Positions 28,913-36,494 of a DNA stretch of 50,868 nt are shown here, piece after piece; position 1 is the stretch's first letter, and every line of letters starts with the position of its first letter. The notes beneath the pieces are model-generated. The model did not search any database. It was not told the origin of the DNA and saw nothing but the letters and a program-made list of their open reading frames with translations. The position numbers were made by a program, and so were the translations under genes. The stretch comes from Archangium violaceum Cb vi76 (GTDB lineage Bacteria; Myxococcota; Myxococcia; Myxococcales; Myxococcaceae). The stretch lies in NCBI RefSeq assembly GCF_000733295.1, contig NZ_JPMI01000273.1, positions 1 to 50,868 on the forward strand. Direction: 5' to 3'.

Positions 28913-29686
28913 GTGCAGCCAGGGGCTGGGGGCGAGGCCGGGCCGCGTGAGGACGCGGAAGTCGGTGGGCCTCACGCCCAGCCGCGTGAGCGCCATGTGC
29001 GCCCTCGGGTGGAGGAAGGTGGCCAGCTCCACCTCTCGTTGCCGGGCGTAGCCGCTCCTCACGGCCTCGGGCCTGTATCCCGGGTGGCACATCAGCTCGG
29101 TGACGCCCTCCCCGGGCAGCGTGGCGAGGTGCCATTCCAGGCGCTCCAGCGTCCAGTACGCCTCCGCCCCCACCTCCCCGAGGAAATGGTCATTGGTGCG
29201 CACGCCGTGGGCCCGCAGCGCATGGCGCATGGGCGGGCTCGTGGAGCGCACTGGCAGCCGGAGCGCTCGCGCGGCACGCACCAGGCCCGCGAAGACACCG
29301 GGGTGCTGGTGCAGCTGCTCGTGCACGTCCACGTGCGTGGCCGGCTGGCCGAGCAGCACGTCCAGCCGCTCCAACTGGGCGAGCGCCTCCGCCTCCACCA
29401 CGTCCGGCGTCAGGCGCGGGGCGAGCGGCTCCGAGAAGACGCCTCCCTGGAGGAGCTCGCCGGGGAAGGCCGCCCACACCGGGAGGCCCCGGGCGAGGTT
29501 GAAGTGCAGGCCGATGGGCAGGCCCCGGGCCTCGTGGGCGGCGGCCTCGGAGTAGGGCGTGTTCACCATCAACGTGGCCGAGGAGACGATGCCCTCGTGC
29601 ATGGCGCGGAGGATGCCCCGGGTGACGGCCGGGTCGTACCCCAGGTCATCGGCGTTGATGATGAGGGCTCGCTCCGGCTCGCTCAC
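28901..29686 (-). CDS. YdjC/ChbG-HpnK-family carbohydrate deacetylase
   Basis: A 261-residue metal-dependent deacetylase-like protein. Motifs are INADDLGYDPAVTRGI (about 10-25, metal Asp), GLHFNLARG (substrate/metal His) and THVDVHEQLHQHPG (metal His pair), then HPGYRPEAVRSGYARQREVE near the end. Family members remove acetyl groups from N-acetylated sugars such as diacetylchitobiose, or act in hopanoid modification. The GTG start overlaps the stop of the upstream bactofilin-like gene (GTGA), so translation is coupled. Its 3' end overlaps the SNF2 gene by 12 nt in convergent orientation. The link with a cell-envelope polymer protein suggests an envelope polysaccharide substrate, which is inference. 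Confidence 0.88.
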   Translation of the reverse strand: MSEPERALIINADDLGYDPAVTRGILRAMHEGIVSSATLMVNTPYSEAAAHEARGLPIGLHFNLARGLPVWAAFPGELLQGGVFSEPLAPRLTPDVVEAEALAQLERLDVLLGQPATHVDVHEQLHQHPGVFAGLVRAARALRLPVRSTSPPMRHALRAHGVRTNDHFLGEVGAEAYWTLERLEWHLATLPGEGVTELMCHPGYRPEAVRSGYARQREVELATFLHPRAHMALTRLGVRPTDFRVLTRPGLAPSPWLHSPR

Positions 29687-30849
29687 ACCGTGGCCCCGGT
29701 GGGCTCGCGGCCCCTCAGCAGGCTGAGCATCATCGCCCCCAGGCCGAAGAGGATGGTGGCCAGGGCGACGAGCCCGCCCAGGATGGGCACGAGCCCCACC
29801 AGCGTCAGCAGCACCAGCCCCAGCAGCAGCGCCACGGCCAGGTGGGCCCCCGTCTTGTGGAAGCGCTCGAGCAGCCACCGGCCGAGGAACAGGCCCACCA
29901 CCGGGAAGGACAGGGCGATGGCGAAGGCGTAGAGGGCCAGGATGAAGAGGCCGATCCACCAGCCGCCGAGCAGCATGCCCACGAGGAAGACGAGGGCGGC
30001 GAGGAAGGGGACGCTCACGAGGAGCGCGGCCCCCCAGCCCAGGCTCGGCAGGGGCCGCTGGCGCAGCATGGCCGTCACCCGGCGCGCGAACCGGGGTGCG
30101 AGCAGGGAGAAGAGCAGCCCCAGCGCGAACAGCCCCACGAGCGAGCGCACCCAGAAGTAGAGGCCCATGGCGGGGCTCCTTCCCTGGTCGTGCCGGGGGG
30201 CGAGATGCTCCACCGTGCCCGACACGACGGCGCCCGAGGCGAGCTGTGCGTCCTGGTCACTGCGGTAGCTCAGGTTCCCGCCGACGCGGGCCTCGTCGGT
30301 GAGCCGCAGCGTGCCCACCTCGGCGTGCGCGTCCTGGCCCACCGGGGCCGCCAGCGTGAGTGTCCTCGCCGCGGCCCGCAGCTCGCCCTGGACGGGGGCG
30401 TAGAGCCGCGCATCGCCCGAGGCGAGGTAGAGATCCTTGCCCACCCGGGACTCGGGGGTGAGCCGCAGGTTGTTGGCGGCGAGCATGGCGTCCTCGCCCA
30501 CGGGCCCACTCACGGAGAGATCGCCGCTCGCGGCCCGGAGGCTGCCGCGCACCGGACTGGAGATCTGGGTGTTCGAGGCGGCGGACATCACGTCCCCCTC
30601 GACGGTGCCGGAGATGTCTACCTGCCGTCCCATGGCGATGACGTCGCCCCGGACGGTGCCCTGGATGTCCACGACGCTGCCGAAGGCATAGAGGTCCTCG
30701 TCGATGACCTCCTGGGGACCCACCCGCACCACGTCGCCGCTGCGGAACTCGGCGGCTCCCGCCAGGCCGGGCGCCAGGGCCCAGAGCACCAGCAGGGAGG
30801 GGAGCCAGGGGAGCCAGGGACTCCGGTACCACTCGGCCTTGGTGGACAT
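29683..30849 (-). CDS. Bactofilin-like (polymer-forming) domain membrane protein
   Basis: A 388-residue protein with a signal peptide (LPSLLVLWALAPGLAGAAE), a repetitive beta-helical region with short repeats such as DVVRV, GSVVDIQGTVRGDVIAMG, RQVDISGTVEGDVM, SSPVRGSLRAASGDLSVSG and ARVGGNLSYRS (bactofilin-like), then four or more transmembrane helices (LVGLFALGLLFSLLAP, AALLVSVPFLAALVFLVGML, GLFILALYAFAIALSFPVV, LAVALLLGLVLLTLVGLVPI). Such proteins probably display a beta-helix in the periplasm or envelope. GGGAGGG lies 7 nt before ATG 30849; the in-frame ATG at 30879 is less likely. The stop overlaps the deacetylase start. Confidence 0.82.
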   Translation of the reverse strand: MSTKAEWYRSPWLPWLPSLLVLWALAPGLAGAAEFRSGDVVRVGPQEVIDEDLYAFGSVVDIQGTVRGDVIAMGRQVDISGTVEGDVMSAASNTQISSPVRGSLRAASGDLSVSGPVGEDAMLAANNLRLTPESRVGKDLYLASGDARLYAPVQGELRAAARTLTLAAPVGQDAHAEVGTLRLTDEARVGGNLSYRSDQDAQLASGAVVSGTVEHLAPRHDQGRSPAMGLYFWVRSLVGLFALGLLFSLLAPRFARRVTAMLRQRPLPSLGWGAALLVSVPFLAALVFLVGMLLGGWWIGLFILALYAFAIALSFPVVGLFLGRWLLERFHKTGAHLAVALLLGLVLLTLVGLVPILGGLVALATILFGLGAMMLSLLRGREPTGATV

Positions 30850-30974
30850 GATGCAGCCCTCCCGCGTGTGACGGTTCATGTCCAACGCTGGAGGTTCCCC
30901 CTCGACCGGGCAAGGCACCGGGAGCGGCCATGCCTTCCGCCGCAGGCACCATCGCCCGGAGCGCGGGCCTTCCG

Positions 30975-31850
30975 TCAGGGGCGCGGGTGGGCCTGGAAGA
31001 AGAGCCACATCTGCTCGGTGGCGTCGAGGTCCTGCGTGGTGTAGCCGAGGCCGGCCTCGGGCGGAATGAGGCCCCCGGGCCAGGTGTGGCCACCGCCCTG
31101 CACGGTGCAGAGCGTGACGGCGGTGCCCTGGCCACAGTTGGTGAGGGTGCTGCAGGTGCTGTCGCCCTGGTCGTACGTGGTGATGGCGCTGGTGAGACAG
31201 GCGTTGTAGGCGGCCCAGCGCGCCACCGAGGCCTGCGCGGAGATGTAGGGTCCGCCGAGGAAGGGGATGGTGCCGCCCTCGTAGCGGATGGCCTGGTCGT
31301 CCGTGCCGTGGAAGTGCATCACGGAGACGGGGCGCACGGGTTCGCAGGGCTCGAAGCCCGCCATGCCGGCCACGGGGGCGATGGCGGCGATCTGCCCCGC
31401 GCGCTCGCAGGCGAGCCGGTAGGAGAAGAAGCCGCCATTGGACAGGCCGGTGGCGTAGATGCGTTGGGTGTCCAGACAGACGCGCGTGTCGAGGTACGCG
31501 AGCATCGCGTCCACGAAGGCCACGTCGTCCACGCGCGGGGTGGCCATCTGCGCCGGGCCGCAGCAGACGCCCGCGTTCCAACTGCGCGTGTCCTCGGACT
31601 GGGGGTCGTTGGTACCGGCGATGTCGTTCTGGTTGAGCCCGCGGGGGTACACCGCGATGAAGCCCCGGAGCTCGGCCTGCACGGACATCTGGCTCAGGTC
31701 TTCCTGCTCCTGCTCGTTGGAGCCATAGCCATGGAAGGAGAGCACCGCGGGTGTGGGCCGGGTCGCGTCGTAATTCTGGGGGATGTGGATGCGGAAGAGG
31801 CGGGTGCGTCCCTCGTGGGTGATGCTCCAGTCGTAGGTACCTGGGCTCAC
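30975..31850 (-). CDS. Secreted PHB-depolymerase/feruloyl-esterase-like (CE1) hydrolase, body of a frameshifted gene
   Basis: The alpha/beta hydrolase body (291 residues) has FHGYGSNEQEQED (oxyanion region), the nucleophile Ser in TGLSNGGFFSY, an Asp in HFHGTDDQA and the catalytic His in QGGGHTWPGG, like LpqC/PHB depolymerase esterases. It begins at GTG 31850, overlapping by 4 nt a 61-codon lipoprotein-leader frame. Just upstream, out of that leader's frame, the DNA still reads PLAERTSCTGLTVSPGTYDW, which continues naturally into the esterase. I therefore read the two as one lipoprotein gene split by an indel in the Pro-rich tract at about 31890-31915. If the frame is truly broken, this piece would stay in the cytoplasm without its signal. 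Confidence 0.82.
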   Translation of the reverse strand: MSPGTYDWSITHEGRTRLFRIHIPQNYDATRPTPAVLSFHGYGSNEQEQEDLSQMSVQAELRGFIAVYPRGLNQNDIAGTNDPQSEDTRSWNAGVCCGPAQMATPRVDDVAFVDAMLAYLDTRVCLDTQRIYATGLSNGGFFSYRLACERAGQIAAIAPVAGMAGFEPCEPVRPVSVMHFHGTDDQAIRYEGGTIPFLGGPYISAQASVARWAAYNACLTSAITTYDQGDSTCSTLTNCGQGTAVTLCTVQGGGHTWPGGLIPPEAGLGYTTQDLDATEQMWLFFQAHPRP

Positions 31851-32032
31851 GGTGAGTCCGGTGCAGGAGGTGCGCTCGGCAAGCGGCGCGGGGGCGGGGG
31901 CGGCGGGGGGCCGTAGTCGGGGACCTGGGGAGGGGGCTCGGGCTCGGGGTCCGCGGTGCGGCCGGAACAGGCCGCCGTGAACAGCAGCGCGGTGGCGCCG
32001 AGGATGTTCAGCGGGGAAGGGCGAGTATTCAT
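31847..32032 (-). CDS. Lipoprotein leader (N-terminal fragment of the esterase gene)
   Basis: A 61-codon frame starting MNTRPSPLNILGATALLFTAAC with lipobox Cys22, then a Pro/Glu linker (EPEPPPQVPDYGPPPPPPP) that runs into an improbable Pro/Arg tail and stops inside the esterase start (GTGA). The linker is coded by C-rich runs; a one- or two-base change there would join it to the esterase frame (PLAERTSCTGLTV). It is thus either a broken gene, a phase-variable switch or a sequencing error. A genuinely separate 61-residue lipoprotein coupled to the esterase is less likely. Confidence 0.6.
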   Translation of the reverse strand: MNTRPSPLNILGATALLFTAACSGRTADPEPEPPPQVPDYGPPPPPPPRRLPSAPPAPDSP

Positions 32033-32282
32033 GGCGCCCTCAGCACTAAGGCTCCGGTGCGCGGCTGGCAGCACGCGGCTACGCCTTCTCCGTGCATCGG
32101 GCCGACAGTGAACGCTCCGGCGGGCGCGCAGGGGGCCGGAGATGTTGTCCCGCTGGAAGAGGACTGCCCCCAGGTCGGAGAGGGTATGACCCCACCTGGG
32201 AAGACATGGCCTTCCCACACTCCCCGTCCTCTACTGCCTGCTGACTCCGTGCTTGTCCGTGTGAGCGGAGCGGGAGACGTCC

Positions 32283-33311
32283 GTGAATACCGTCATCTGG
32301 AGTCTGTCCAGCTCTCATCCCGTGCGGTGTGGGGTGGCACTGCTGGTTTCGTGGATGCTCATCGGCTGCGCCACGACTTCCAGCCAGAGTGGGCCACCTG
32401 CATGGAATGCGGAGGTACCCCGGTGCCTGCTGGCGATGAGCGATGGCCCGGCGCCGGTCGAGCCGTCCTCGGGTCCTGCTGTTCGGGGCTACAACGTCCC
32501 CGGCCGGAATCCGGATTCACTGATGCCCTGGGAGTTCTTCCTCGGCAACGCCGCGCACCGGCTCATTGTCTATATGTACAGCGTGAAGCATCCAGGCAAT
32601 CAGGTTCATTACAACGTCGAGTCGCTCAAGAGCATCCTCGAACAATCGAGGATCGGGGATACGTCTCGGTTGCTCCCTGGCGAGCACAGTCTACGCCCTG
32701 ACATCGCCGATGTATCCAGCCGAAGCCTCTTCGAGATCAAACCCTGGAATGCGCAGGGGCTTCAGGAGGGCCGCCAGGAGGCACAACTCTACCTGACCGC
32801 ATTGAATCGTGCGGTACGGGTCGGCAGACCCTTCACGGGTGGCAAGGAGTTCAGCGGAGAGATCCTGATTCGTTTCGCCCGGGGACAATACATCTGGCGG
32901 TTGGAGTGGCAGACCACCGAGCCAGGCGTGGTCCAGTATCGGTGGACTCGCAGTCAGCAACGCTTCGAGTCCCAGGCGGCAGCCTATGAGGCCGGGCAGT
33001 GGGTGGAGCTGACCGAACAGGAGATGCGGCAATATGGCGCGTGGGTAGGGCAAGCAGTGGATGACATGCTCAACCGGCGAGAACAGCTCACCACTTTCAG
33101 CGGAGCGGTCGGCATCGTCATCGACGTCGTGGGCAATGCCGCGACAGCTTTCTTCTCGGGAGCGATCTTCGGCCGGTTGAGCTCAGGTCCGGGCGTCCAG
33201 CAGCCTCCTGCGCAGGGAGGTGGACAGGTCATCCCCTTTCCAGCGCGGCCTGGGCCTACCTCGCCTCCGGCGCAGGTTCCCGCTGCCGCGGGCATGTCTC
33301 TTCCTCATTGA
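32283..33311 (+). CDS. Lipoprotein with PD-(D/E)xK-like motif, candidate toxin
   Basis: A 342-residue lipoprotein: signal CGVALLVSWMLIGC with lipobox Cys29. After a linker, the core contains LRPDIADV (Asp140) and LFEIKPWN (Glu151-x-Lys153), then EGRQEAQLYLTALNRA, a PD-(D/E)xK-type order with a following helix Gln. Later there is a hydrophobic Gly/Ala-rich segment (FSGAVGIVIDVVGNAATAFF) and a Pro/Gly-rich tail. A lipoprotein with a nuclease-like core, followed 26 nt later by a soluble unknown gene, fits the layout of SitA-type toxin and immunity pairs in myxobacteria. This is inference; no toxin family is recognised with certainty. Base composition is clearly less GC-extreme than in the flanking genes. 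Confidence 0.6.
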   Translation: MNTVIWSLSSSHPVRCGVALLVSWMLIGCATTSSQSGPPAWNAEVPRCLLAMSDGPAPVEPSSGPAVRGYNVPGRNPDSLMPWEFFLGNAAHRLIVYMYSVKHPGNQVHYNVESLKSILEQSRIGDTSRLLPGEHSLRPDIADVSSRSLFEIKPWNAQGLQEGRQEAQLYLTALNRAVRVGRPFTGGKEFSGEILIRFARGQYIWRLEWQTTEPGVVQYRWTRSQQRFESQAAAYEAGQWVELTEQEMRQYGAWVGQAVDDMLNRREQLTTFSGAVGIVIDVVGNAATAFFSGAIFGRLSSGPGVQQPPAQGGGQVIPFPARPGPTSPPAQVPAAAGMSLPH

Positions 33312-33337
33312 TGACCCGCTCTGATAGGAGGCGTGTC

Positions 33338-34141
33338 ATGGCACCTGGACAGCATGCTTCGCTGCAACTGCCGTCCTTCCTGCATGGTCTCCATCCTGCG
33401 GTCCACCAGAAGACGAAGAAGGAGGGGCTGCGGTGCGGCGAGCAGTTCCGGAAGGATGGTTCCTTTCCCGTCCCCCGTCAGATGCTGGAGGTCTCCCCTG
33501 GCGGAGTCGTGTTGACCCACGGGGTGGCCGACTTTCAGCACGAGCAACCGGCCTGGCGGTTGTACATGGTGTCGGAGGTCATGCTCGCCTTGTCCGAAGC
33601 TCCGGAATGGCAGGACCCATTTCCCGTGAGGGATGCCTACGAGGCCTGCTTCCGTGAGACAGCCTGGGGCGCGCTGTATTTCGTGACCGCGCAGGATGCT
33701 CCACGGAGTGCCGAACTGTCGGCACTGCGCCTCCAGGCGGTGCTGCGCTTCTGGGAGCCGCTCCAGTCCGTGCGTTACCTCTTCAAGACCCTGGGGCCCG
33801 CGCTCACCCTGGAGGAACTGATGGTGGCCTCTTGCGGTTGGGCCATGGATGCGTGGTGCCCGGTGGGTGAAACCCCGGTGTACGCACGCCTGAAGACGGC
33901 CGCGGAGCGCATGGCGCGAGCGACGCGGGAGGACAGCCTCGAGGCCATCCTCCGGCAGATGCCTCGTGCCCTTGCGTATGCGCGCGACCTGAAGCACCGC
34001 GCTGTCGTGGCCGACCCCTCCTTCCAGCGCGAGCGCCTCGCCGCACTCGAACCCTCCGCGTTCGAGCGTGTGTCCGGTGCGTGCACGGCGGATCTGCTCG
34101 AGAAGCTGTACGACTGGGAGCACGAGCTCGGTCTGCAATAG
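33338..34141 (+). CDS. Unknown soluble protein, candidate immunity partner
   Basis: A 267-residue protein with no signal or membrane helix. ATG 33338 follows AGGAGG by 6 nt; in-frame starts at 33308/33311 overlap the upstream stop and lack a site. The sequence is rich in Trp, Phe and charged residues (AWRLYMVSEVMLALSEAPEW, FWEPLQSVRYLFKTLG) and looks all-helical in the second half. I do not recognise a family. Its position directly after the lipoprotein with a nuclease-like motif suggests an immunity or chaperone role; this rests on gene order alone. Confidence 0.6.
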   Translation: MAPGQHASLQLPSFLHGLHPAVHQKTKKEGLRCGEQFRKDGSFPVPRQMLEVSPGGVVLTHGVADFQHEQPAWRLYMVSEVMLALSEAPEWQDPFPVRDAYEACFRETAWGALYFVTAQDAPRSAELSALRLQAVLRFWEPLQSVRYLFKTLGPALTLEELMVASCGWAMDAWCPVGETPVYARLKTAAERMARATREDSLEAILRQMPRALAYARDLKHRAVVADPSFQRERLAALEPSAFERVSGACTADLLEKLYDWEHELGLQ

Positions 34142-34454
34142 AAGGTGACGCGGAGGGCCGTGCCCGGTACTCCACCCGGGCCGTGGGCCCACCTGTGGTG
34201 CCTGGCGGGCGGTGTACCCCCTACCCGGGGTGAATCTCCTGGTGCCCCCGGTGGGTCCGGGTCTTCCACCGGACGTCTGGCGGAGGCTCGCGGTGACCTT
34301 CCTGTTGCGCAGCGCGTTGGGAGCCCTCCGTGGGTGGATGGTTCTTTTCCCGCTGTAGCGCCCCATGACGCGTGCGGAGTGCTAACCTACCGTCCGGTCG
34401 GCGTCCGGGGGCGGGGCGCGCTGACGTAACGGTCTCGGACAACCGGAGGGACGG
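34142..34454 (+). other. Intergenic region without recognised gene
   Basis: 313 bases between the candidate immunity gene and the SsnA-like gene. No frame on either strand looks coding. GCTAACCTACC at about 34380 could be a -10 region for the SsnA-like gene, and CCGGAGGGA before GTG 34455 is its ribosome-binding site. I see nothing else definite. Confidence 0.5.
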
Positions 34455-35735
34455 GTGGGCACGCTCCTGAAAGGTGGCATCGTCGTCGAGCTCGAACCCG
34501 CGTGTGTCGAGCGGGTGGACCTGCGCATCGAGGGCGAGCGCATCGTGGCCCGTGGGCCCGAGCTGCCGGCCGCCCCGGATGACGAGGTTCTCACGCTCTC
34601 GGGCAAGCTCGTCTTCCCGGGCCTGGTGAGCGCACACCAGCGCCTCTATGCCAGCCTCGGGCGCGGCATGCCCCGGCCCAAGCTGGACGGCTACGAGGAG
34701 CTGCTCGAGAAGGTCCGCTGGCGCTACGAGGACGCGCTGGACCTGGACGCGGTGCAGGTGGCCGCGACCGCCGGGGGCCTCGAGGCCCTCCAGTGTGGCA
34801 CCACCTCCGTGTTCGATCTGCACTCCTCGCCCCGGGCCGTCCAGGGCTCGCTGCTGCGGGTGGGGCGTGGGCTGCACGAGGTGGGCCTGCGCGGGGTGCT
34901 CGCCTACGCGGTGACGGACCGGCGCGGCGCGCTGGGGCGCGAGGAGGGCCTGGAGGAGACGGTGGCCTTCACGCGCAAGGCGCGCGGGCGGCTCCGGGGA
35001 CAGGTGGGCTCGGCCCCCCTCTTCACCGTGAGCAAGGAGGCCCTGGAGGGCATCGCCGAGGCCGTGAAGAGCACCGGCGCCGGGCTGCACGTGCCGCTGG
35101 CGGAGGATCCGCTGGATGAGAAGCTCTCGGTGGAGCGCTACGGCTCCTCGCCGGTGATGCGGCTGGTGGATGGCGGGCTGCTGTCTCCGCAGGCGCTGCT
35201 GGCGCACGTGGGGCACCTGGCGTGGCCCGAGCTGGCGCAGTTGCTGCCCACGGGCGCGTGGCTGGCGCACACGCCGCGCTCGAACATGGAGGCCGAGGTG
35301 GGTTACGCGCCGGCGCTGAAGTTCGGCCACCGGGCGACGCTGGGCGCCGACGGGGTGAGCGCGGACATGTTCGCCGAGGCCCAGGCGGCGTGGCTGCGCT
35401 CGCGCGACGCGGGGCAGCCCATCGACGTGCTGCGCTACCTGGCCAACGGGCAGCGCCTGGCCTCGCAGGCCTTCGGGCTGCAGGTGGGGCAGATGCGCGA
35501 GGGCGCGGTGGCGGATCTGCTCATCATGGACTACCTGCCGGCCACCCCGCTGACGGCGGAGAACCTGGCCTGGCACGTGGTGTTCGGCCTGGGCTCGCGC
35601 CATGTCGAGTCGGTGATGGTGGACGGCGTGTGGCGGGTGTGGGCGCGCCGGCCCCTGTCGGTGAACCCCTCGGTGGTGGCGGAGCAGGCGCGCGAGGCGG
35701 CCGCGGCGGTGTGGGCCCGGATGAGCGAGAAGTAG
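34455..35735 (+). CDS. SsnA-family amidohydrolase homologue with altered metal site
   Basis: A 426-residue TIM-barrel amidohydrolase-like protein that parallels E. coli SsnA along its length by my recall: [13 protein letters not shown]-type segment (here [15 protein letters not shown]), [69 protein letters not shown] and ESVMVDGVW. The metal-binding pattern is degraded. The first HxH is AHQR instead of AH.H, and the strand-5 motif is LHVPLAED instead of HxHAAED, while the late Asp (GADG) is kept. It may be a non-hydrolytic relative or bind metal differently. SsnA is associated with selenium-dependent metabolism in other bacteria, and the next gene, 45 nt downstream, is the candidate selenoprotein. 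The GTG start has CCGGAGGGA just upstream. Confidence 0.8.
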   Translation: MGTLLKGGIVVELEPACVERVDLRIEGERIVARGPELPAAPDDEVLTLSGKLVFPGLVSAHQRLYASLGRGMPRPKLDGYEELLEKVRWRYEDALDLDAVQVAATAGGLEALQCGTTSVFDLHSSPRAVQGSLLRVGRGLHEVGLRGVLAYAVTDRRGALGREEGLEETVAFTRKARGRLRGQVGSAPLFTVSKEALEGIAEAVKSTGAGLHVPLAEDPLDEKLSVERYGSSPVMRLVDGGLLSPQALLAHVGHLAWPELAQLLPTGAWLAHTPRSNMEAEVGYAPALKFGHRATLGADGVSADMFAEAQAAWLRSRDAGQPIDVLRYLANGQRLASQAFGLQVGQMREGAVADLLIMDYLPATPLTAENLAWHVVFGLGSRHVESVMVDGVWRVWARRPLSVNPSVVAEQAREAAAAVWARMSEK

Positions 35736-35780
35736 GGCGCCCGGGTTGCGCCGGAAACGGCGAAGCCGTTAACTCGGGGC

Positions 35781-36347
35781 ATGCTCATTCCCACGCTCGT
35801 AGCGGGCTTCCTCGCGGGAGCCTCCCCCCAGGTAGGGGACGTCGCGCCGGACTTCACGGTGGAGGACACCGCCGGCAAGTCGTACACGTTGTCGGAGATG
35901 GTGAAGCAAGGCCCGGTCATCCTGGCCTTCTTCCCCAAGGCCTTCACAGGGGGTTGAACCCGCGAGCTCTCGGCGTACCGCGACCGTTACGCGGAAGTCG
36001 AGAAGCTCCACGGCCAGGTCCTGGCCGTCAGTACCGATGACAAGGAGACGTTGGCGAAGTTCAAGGAGTCGTTGAAGGCGCAGTTCCCGTTCATCCCGGA
36101 TCCGGACGCGAAGCTGACGAACCTCTATGACGTGAAGACGCCGGTGTTGAAGCTGGCGAACCGCTACACGTTCGTGATTGGCGAGGAGCGCAAGGTGCTC
36201 AAGGTGGAGTCCGGCAAGGACGCCATCGATCCGAACGGGGCGATCGTGTCCTGTCCCATCCGCAAGCCGAAGGCGGATGCCGACGCGGCGGTGAAGGAAG
36301 CCGGCAAGGACGCGGACGCGGGCAAGGGCCCGGACACGAAGAAGTAG
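35781..36347 (+). CDS. Selenocysteine peroxiredoxin (AhpC/TSA-BCP-like, in-frame UGA at the peroxidatic position)
   Basis: Reading through the TGA at 35955-35957 gives a 188-residue peroxiredoxin: [20 protein letters not shown], then FFPKAFTGG[14 protein letters not shown], then [17 protein letters not shown] and a Lys/Asp/Ala-rich tail. The UGA is codon 59 and occupies the Cys of PxxxTxxC (Pro52, Thr56). Peroxiredoxins reduce peroxides with this residue; Sec gives a more reactive enzyme. The frame is intact on both sides and a SECIS-like hairpin follows at once. An N-terminal hydrophobic stretch ([13 protein letters not shown]) may direct export, weakly. Normal annotation would stop at residue 58 or report only 36051-36347. 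The SsnA-like gene is 45 nt upstream, so one transcript is likely. A nonsense mutation or read error in a Cys codon is the alternative. Confidence 0.82.
35955..35957 (+). other. UGA codon predicted to be recoded as selenocysteine
   Basis: TGA in phase with ATG 35781 (58 codons between), between TTC ACA GGG GGT and ACC CGC GAG. Every other stop in the frame is absent until 36345-36347. In homologous peroxiredoxins this codon is Cys. Decoding requires SelA/SelB/SelC/SelD genes elsewhere in the genome, which are not in this window. Confidence 0.75.
35964..36008 (+). promoter_or_regulatory. Candidate bacterial SECIS stem-loop
   Basis: The hairpin starts 6 nt after the UGA. The lower stem GAGCUCUCG (35964-35972) pairs with CGAGAAGCUC (35999-36008) as nine pairs with one bulged A. 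A short irregular part follows (G-U, C-G and U-A with one G/A mismatch and one bulged A), then the upper stem CCGCG/CGCGG (35978-35982 with 35990-35994). The apical loop is ACCGUUA, containing GU, 25 nt after the UGA. Stem, loop and distance fit bacterial SECIS elements bound by SelB. The structure lies within coding sequence. Confidence 0.65.
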
Positions 36348-36494
36348 CGCCCGTGAAGTCACAGTACCCCCATCCCCTCTCCCCTCGGGAGAGGGACGGG
36401 GTGAGGGTGCCGGAGCTCCCGGGTTCCGGCCCCTCCGTTTCGCGTCATCGGCCTGCTGCCTGTCGAAGAGTCTCTGAGCTTGAGGGGGGGGACC
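36348..36494 (+). other. Intergenic region carrying a palindromic repeat
   Basis: 147 bases between the peroxiredoxin and the next lipoprotein. It holds the repeat at 36375-36408, which might act as a transcription stop after the selenoprotein gene, and ends with a G-rich ribosome-binding site (GAGGGGG) before ATG 36495. Short frames across the repeat are spurious. Confidence 0.5.
36375..36408 (+). repeat. Palindromic repeat copy 2
   Basis: This 34-base element with a CCTCTCCC / GGGAGAGG palindrome plus CGGGGTGAGGG differs from the copy at 6847-6880 at only 3 positions. It lies between genes, just downstream of the selenoprotein gene, in the same orientation as copy 1. Confidence 0.75.

Noticed and set aside
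36051-36347. Separate short gene for the C-terminal part of the peroxiredoxin
   Set aside because: It starts at an internal ATG, lacks the active-site half, and continues the same frame as the upstream part through the UGA.
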